Origin: Aminicella lysinilytica
GTDB lineage: Bacteria; Bacillota; Clostridia; Peptostreptococcales; Anaerovoracaceae
Reading direction: 5' to 3'
DNA length: 42,925 bases
NCBI RefSeq assembly: GCF_004362975.1
Contig: NZ_SNXO01000020.1
Coordinates: 1 to 42,925, forward strand
Under the pieces are notes generated by a model. That model was not told where the DNA came from. It saw only the letters and a list, made by a program, of their open reading frames with translations, and searched no databases. Within the stretch, counting starts at the first letter, position 1; the number at the start of each line of letters is the position of its first letter. The translations under genes and the position numbers were made by a program. Below are positions 40,141 to 42,925 of this stretch, piece by piece.

Positions 40141-40206
40141 GTAAAGCCTGAAATCCGAGGGTTGCAATAATCTCAATATTTTTGTGCCATTGATGACAAA
40201 CTATGA

Positions 40207-40212
40207 TATAAT
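40207..40212 (+). promoter_or_regulatory. -10 box of the tRNA-Val gene
   Basis: TATAAT lies 14 bp before the mature 5' end of the tRNA. No good -35 hexamer stands at 17 bp; TTGTGC at 19 bp is the nearest. Confidence 0.45.
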
Positions 40213-40226
40213 ATTCCTTGCGTGAA

Positions 40227-40302
40227 GATCTGTTAGCTCAGCTGGGAGAGCATCTGGGTCACAACCAGAAGGTCGACGGTTCGAACCCGTCACAGATCAC
40301 CA
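40227..40302 (+). tRNA. tRNA-Val (anticodon CAC)
   Basis: A full cloverleaf is seen: acceptor GATCTGT/ACAGATC, D stem GCTC/GAGC, anticodon stem TCTGG/CCAGA with the 7-nt loop GTCACAA, variable AGGTC, T stem GACGG/CCGTC with TTCGAAC, discriminator A and an encoded CCA. The anticodon CAC (40260-40262) reads GUG, valine. Position 32 is G rather than the usual pyrimidine. Confidence 0.93.
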
Positions 40303-40308
40303 GGGAAA

Positions 40309-40341
40309 GAAAAACCGCTACTGTCGCAGTAGCGGTTTTTT
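40309..40341. terminator. Bidirectional terminator after tRNA-Val
   Basis: A perfect stem AAAACCGCTACTG/CAGTAGCGGTTTT with a TCG loop and flanking A/T runs. It serves the tRNA on the plus strand and the RarD-like gene ending at 40344 on the minus strand. Confidence 0.9.
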
Positions 40342-40343
40342 GC

Positions 40344-41243
40344 TTATTCCAGCATCTTAGATGCATCTTTATACTCCCCGTATGAGAAGAACACCAGACC
40401 CAGCCATATTATTGCGAAAGCGATAAACTGCACTTTGTCCAGGGGTTCGCCCAGCAGCAATACCCCGACTATGAGCGACAGTGATGGACTGATGTACTCC
40501 GTAAGGCCCAGCATGAACATGGAGACTCTCTTCGCCGCCGCGGCAAACAGCCCCAGGGGTATCACGGTCAGAAGCCCGCACAAAAGCAACAGCAGGTACT
40601 GATACGGCTCGCCGACGCCCAGGGCGCCTTTCCCCGTCACTTCCATCCAAATGATCACACACAGAGCCGGCGGCGCCAGAAATATGGTCTCATATACCAG
40701 CGATATGAGCGGCGGCTGCTCTACAGTCTTTTTGATGGCGGAATATGTAGAGAAGGTTATGGCCAGCACCAGGGCAATCGTAGGAACCGCGTGGAAATGC
40801 ACCAGTATCAGCACTACGCTGGACATAGCCAGGATCAGGGCTATGGACTTGTATTTAGTAAGCCTCTCCCTGAAGAATACCATTCCGAAAATGCACACCA
40901 TCAGCGGTTCTATGTAATATCCCACGCAGGTCTGGATCACATGATGAGCATTGACCGCCCATATGTATGTGCTCCAGTTGACCGTGATCAGAAGGCCTGC
41001 CGTGAAATATCTGATTCTGACTTTTCTGTCCTTCAGAGGTTCGAATATCCTTTTCCAGGAATATGACATCCTGGCCATTATCACTGCGACTACGCACACC
41101 AGAAATATCCTGTAAACTATTATCACCCAGGAATTTATAGGCGATAGAGCCTGCCAGTAAACGGGTAGTATGCCCCATACTACCGAACATCCTATGGCGG
41201 CTCCTATTCCTTTTTCATATTCTTTTCTATTCATCAACTTCAT
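40344..41243 (-). CDS. EamA-family transporter, RarD-like
   Basis: A 299-residue membrane protein with ten hydrophobic helices. The RarD-type layout of two EamA repeats is visible: start KGIGAAIGCSVVWGILPVYW, then VNWSTYIWAVNAHHVIQTCVGYYI split by a loop, and later GLTEYISPSLSLIVGVLLLGE. RarD relatives export small metabolites or confer chloramphenicol tolerance; the substrate here is unknown. It overlaps the end of the acyl-CoA synthetase gene by 17 bp, so it is co-transcribed with it. The start may be ATG 41243 or 41234. Confidence 0.9.
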   Translation of the reverse strand: MKLMNRKEYEKGIGAAIGCSVVWGILPVYWQALSPINSWVIIVYRIFLVCVVAVIMARMSYSWKRIFEPLKDRKVRIRYFTAGLLITVNWSTYIWAVNAHHVIQTCVGYYIEPLMVCIFGMVFFRERLTKYKSIALILAMSSVVLILVHFHAVPTIALVLAITFSTYSAIKKTVEQPPLISLVYETIFLAPPALCVIIWMEVTGKGALGVGEPYQYLLLLLCGLLTVIPLGLFAAAAKRVSMFMLGLTEYISPSLSLIVGVLLLGEPLDKVQFIAFAIIWLGLVFFSYGEYKDASKMLE

Positions 41244-42870
41244 TCTCTGCGGCTACCAGATTACTGGCTCCATAGAACTCCCGCAGCTTCGGTTTCTCGA
41301 TCTTGCCCGTCGGATTCCGCGGTACATCAGCGAAGATCACCTTAACAGGTCTCTTATACTTAGGCAGCTTCATGCAATACTCTCTCACTTCGCCCTCAGT
41401 ACAATCATAGCCTTCCTTCAGCTCTATGATAGCGGCCGATATCTCGCCCAGACGCTTGTCCGGCAGTCCGATGACAGCCACATCCTTCACAGGATCGAAA
41501 GCGTGTAGATAATTCTCGATCTGTACCGGGTAAATATTCTCGCCGCCGGAAATAATGACATCCTTCTTGCGGTCTACCAGATAATAGAATCCGTCCTCAT
41601 CCTTCTTGGCCATGTCACCAGTATAAAGCCAGCCATCCCGGCCCAAAGTAGCCTTGGTCGCGTCGGGATCGTGATAATAGCAACACATAACAGACGGTCC
41701 TCTGACCGCCAACTCGCCGACTTCGCCTTCAGCCACAGGCTCGTGATCCTCGTCCAGGATCTGCGCTTCCCAGCCATAGCCCGGGATACCGACAGCTCCG
41801 ACTTTGTCGATGTTCTCAACGCCCAGATGCAGGCAGCCAGGCCCGAGAGACTCGGACAGACCGTAGTTGGTATCGTAATCCTGGTCAGGGAAATACTCAC
41901 GCCAGCGCTTGATCATTGAAGGCGGCACCGGCTGAGCGCCGATGTGCATGAGCCTCCACTGAGAAAGTCTGTAATCATCCATCTCTACCTTGTCGCTGTC
42001 CAGGGCATCCAGAATATCCTGGGCCCATGGGACCAGCAGCCAGACTATAGTGCAACGTTCATCGGAAATAGCCTTGAGAATTATGTCCGGCGTAGTGCCG
42101 CGCAAAAGCACAGCTCTGGTGCCTGAGATCAGGCTGCCGAACCAGTGCATCTTGGCCCCCGTATGATAGAGGGGCGGAATGCAAAGGAACACGTCTCCGC
42201 GTTTCTGGCCGTGGTGTTTCTGCTCTGCCTTGGCCGAATGCATGAGCCCGCTGTGCTTGTGAAGTATAGCCTTGGGGAATCCTGTCGTTCCCGAGGAAAA
42301 ATAGATGGCGGCGTAATCGTCATCGGACAAAATGATATCCGGCGCCATGCTTGGGTAATCTGCCATTTCAACGATGAAATTCTCTGCGAAGGATGGCGGC
42401 GTAGCCCCGACATAGAACAAAAGTCTACGCTTGGACAATGTGTCAACGATCTCCTCGATGCGGCCTATGAACTCAGGTCCGAATATGAGTATGCTCACGT
42501 CGGCCTGATCCACGCAGTACTGGATCTCGTCGGATGTATATCTGAAATTCAGGGGAACAGCAACTGCTCCAGCCTTCAATATGCCGAAATAAATAGGAAG
42601 CCAGTCAAGGCAGTTCATAAGCAGTATGCCCACCTTTTCACCCTTTGTTACACCTCTGGCAATGAGGCAGTTGGCAACTCTGTTGGCCTTCTCATCGAAA
42701 ACTCTCCAGGTAATTTCCTTGCGGTAAGGGCCCTCCTTGTCGGGTTCCATAAGGTCGTATTCTTTCCATGTTGTAAGTTTGGGAACACTGATAGTAGGAT
42801 TCAACGCTACCAGGGCCACTTCATTAGGCCATTCTCTGGCATTTCTCTCAAGATACTGAGTAATAGGCAT
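41227..42870 (-). CDS. AMP-binding acyl-CoA synthetase
   Basis: A 547-residue ANL-superfamily enzyme that activates a carboxylic acid to the acyl-adenylate and then the CoA thioester. The motifs are YFSSGTTGFPKAI (A3, near residue 190), YGLSESLGPG (A5-like), YTGDMAKKDEDGFYYLVDRKKD (A7-A8; core YTGDMAKK and DRKKDVIISGGENIYP) and the catalytic-Lys end NPTGKIEKPKL (A10). ATG 42870 follows AAAGGAG. Fatty or aryl acids are possible substrates; a link to the aromatic-acid products of IorAB is speculative. First gene of a two-gene unit with the RarD-like gene. Confidence 0.93.
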   Translation of the reverse strand: MPITQYLERNAREWPNEVALVALNPTISVPKLTTWKEYDLMEPDKEGPYRKEITWRVFDEKANRVANCLIARGVTKGEKVGILLMNCLDWLPIYFGILKAGAVAVPLNFRYTSDEIQYCVDQADVSILIFGPEFIGRIEEIVDTLSKRRLLFYVGATPPSFAENFIVEMADYPSMAPDIILSDDDYAAIYFSSGTTGFPKAILHKHSGLMHSAKAEQKHHGQKRGDVFLCIPPLYHTGAKMHWFGSLISGTRAVLLRGTTPDIILKAISDERCTIVWLLVPWAQDILDALDSDKVEMDDYRLSQWRLMHIGAQPVPPSMIKRWREYFPDQDYDTNYGLSESLGPGCLHLGVENIDKVGAVGIPGYGWEAQILDEDHEPVAEGEVGELAVRGPSVMCCYYHDPDATKATLGRDGWLYTGDMAKKDEDGFYYLVDRKKDVIISGGENIYPVQIENYLHAFDPVKDVAVIGLPDKRLGEISAAIIELKEGYDCTEGEVREYCMKLPKYKRPVKVIFADVPRNPTGKIEKPKLREFYGASNLVAAENEVDE

Positions 42871-42925
42871 GTCTGCTCCTTTCCGGGCATTAACACACAG
42901 GCCACGCAGGGCCTGATAATCAGCA
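42871..42925. other. Upstream end of the window, with a small hairpin
   Basis: Contains the synthetase gene's binding site and CAGGCC-N6-GGCCTG, a perfect 6-bp hairpin. The promoter lies outside or cannot be assigned. Confidence 0.35.

Noticed and set aside
40227-40302. tRNA-His instead of tRNA-Val
   Set aside because: Counting the 5-bp anticodon stem and 7-nt loop places CAC, not GTG, at positions 34-36, and there is no extra 5' G.
1-42925. CRISPR array, prophage, insertion sequence or integron
   Set aside because: No regularly spaced direct repeats, transposase, integrase or phage genes were found on either strand.

Overview
This window looks like part of the chromosome of a low-to-mid GC anaerobic member of the Bacillota, class Clostridia. 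That is inferred from gene content: ferredoxin-linked indolepyruvate oxidoreductase, RqcH, SepF/DivIVA/YggT, a CIRCE-type heat-shock operator, GGAGG-type ribosome binding sites and near-consensus sigma-A promoters. The amino-acid and peptide fermentation genes would suit a family XIII / Anaerovoracaceae-like organism, but no rRNA is present and the exact taxon is a guess. There is no prophage, transposase, integrase or CRISPR array. Most genes are on the minus strand.

Layout. 1-7.4 kb: a uracil/xanthine permease, then a structured convergent intergenic region with an unusual imperfect palindrome, a CPA2 cation/proton antiporter, a catalase-PerR pair, and a divergent flavodoxin-ferredoxin fusion protein. 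7.4-9.7 kb: rpsB-tsf with a structured leader, and an orphan LytTR DNA-binding protein. 9.9-14.1 kb: a peptide-use operon (OPT transporter, PqqD-like protein, small membrane protein, PepD dipeptidase). 14.3-19.1 kb: yicC-gmk-rpoZ, the divergent rqcH, the convergent ppGpp synthetase relQ, and a 45-residue zinc-ribbon protein.

19.2-28.2 kb is one long co-directional cluster of translation, secretion and cell-division genes: ylxM-ffh-rpsP-khpA-rimM-trmD-hlyD-like-yggS-sepF-yggT-divIVA-lspA-rluD-like-flavin reductase, with very short gaps or overlaps. The rluD-like gene seems to lack a canonical start codon. Upstream lie sppA and a small zinc-ribbon gene. 29.8-32.9 kb holds a GntR(YtrA-type)-ABC transporter operon with operator-like palindromes.

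33.0-42.9 kb is metabolic and stress-related: a PHP-domain protein; an iorA-iorB-aminotransferase operon for ferredoxin-linked oxidation of aromatic 2-oxo acids; hsp20 behind a CIRCE operator; a CDP-alcohol phosphatidyltransferase; a formate/nitrite-type channel; tRNA-Val(CAC); a RarD-like EamA transporter; and an acyl-CoA synthetase. The aminotransferase, IOR, peptide transporter and dipeptidase together suggest growth on peptides and amino acids.

The most unusual signals are a dispersed 60-70 bp repeat lying just after stop codons (with inverted copies forming a palindrome at 1.7-1.94 kb), the OPT/PqqD operon with no radical-SAM partner in view, the ATC-like start of the rluD homologue, and several palindromes sitting in or beside promoters.
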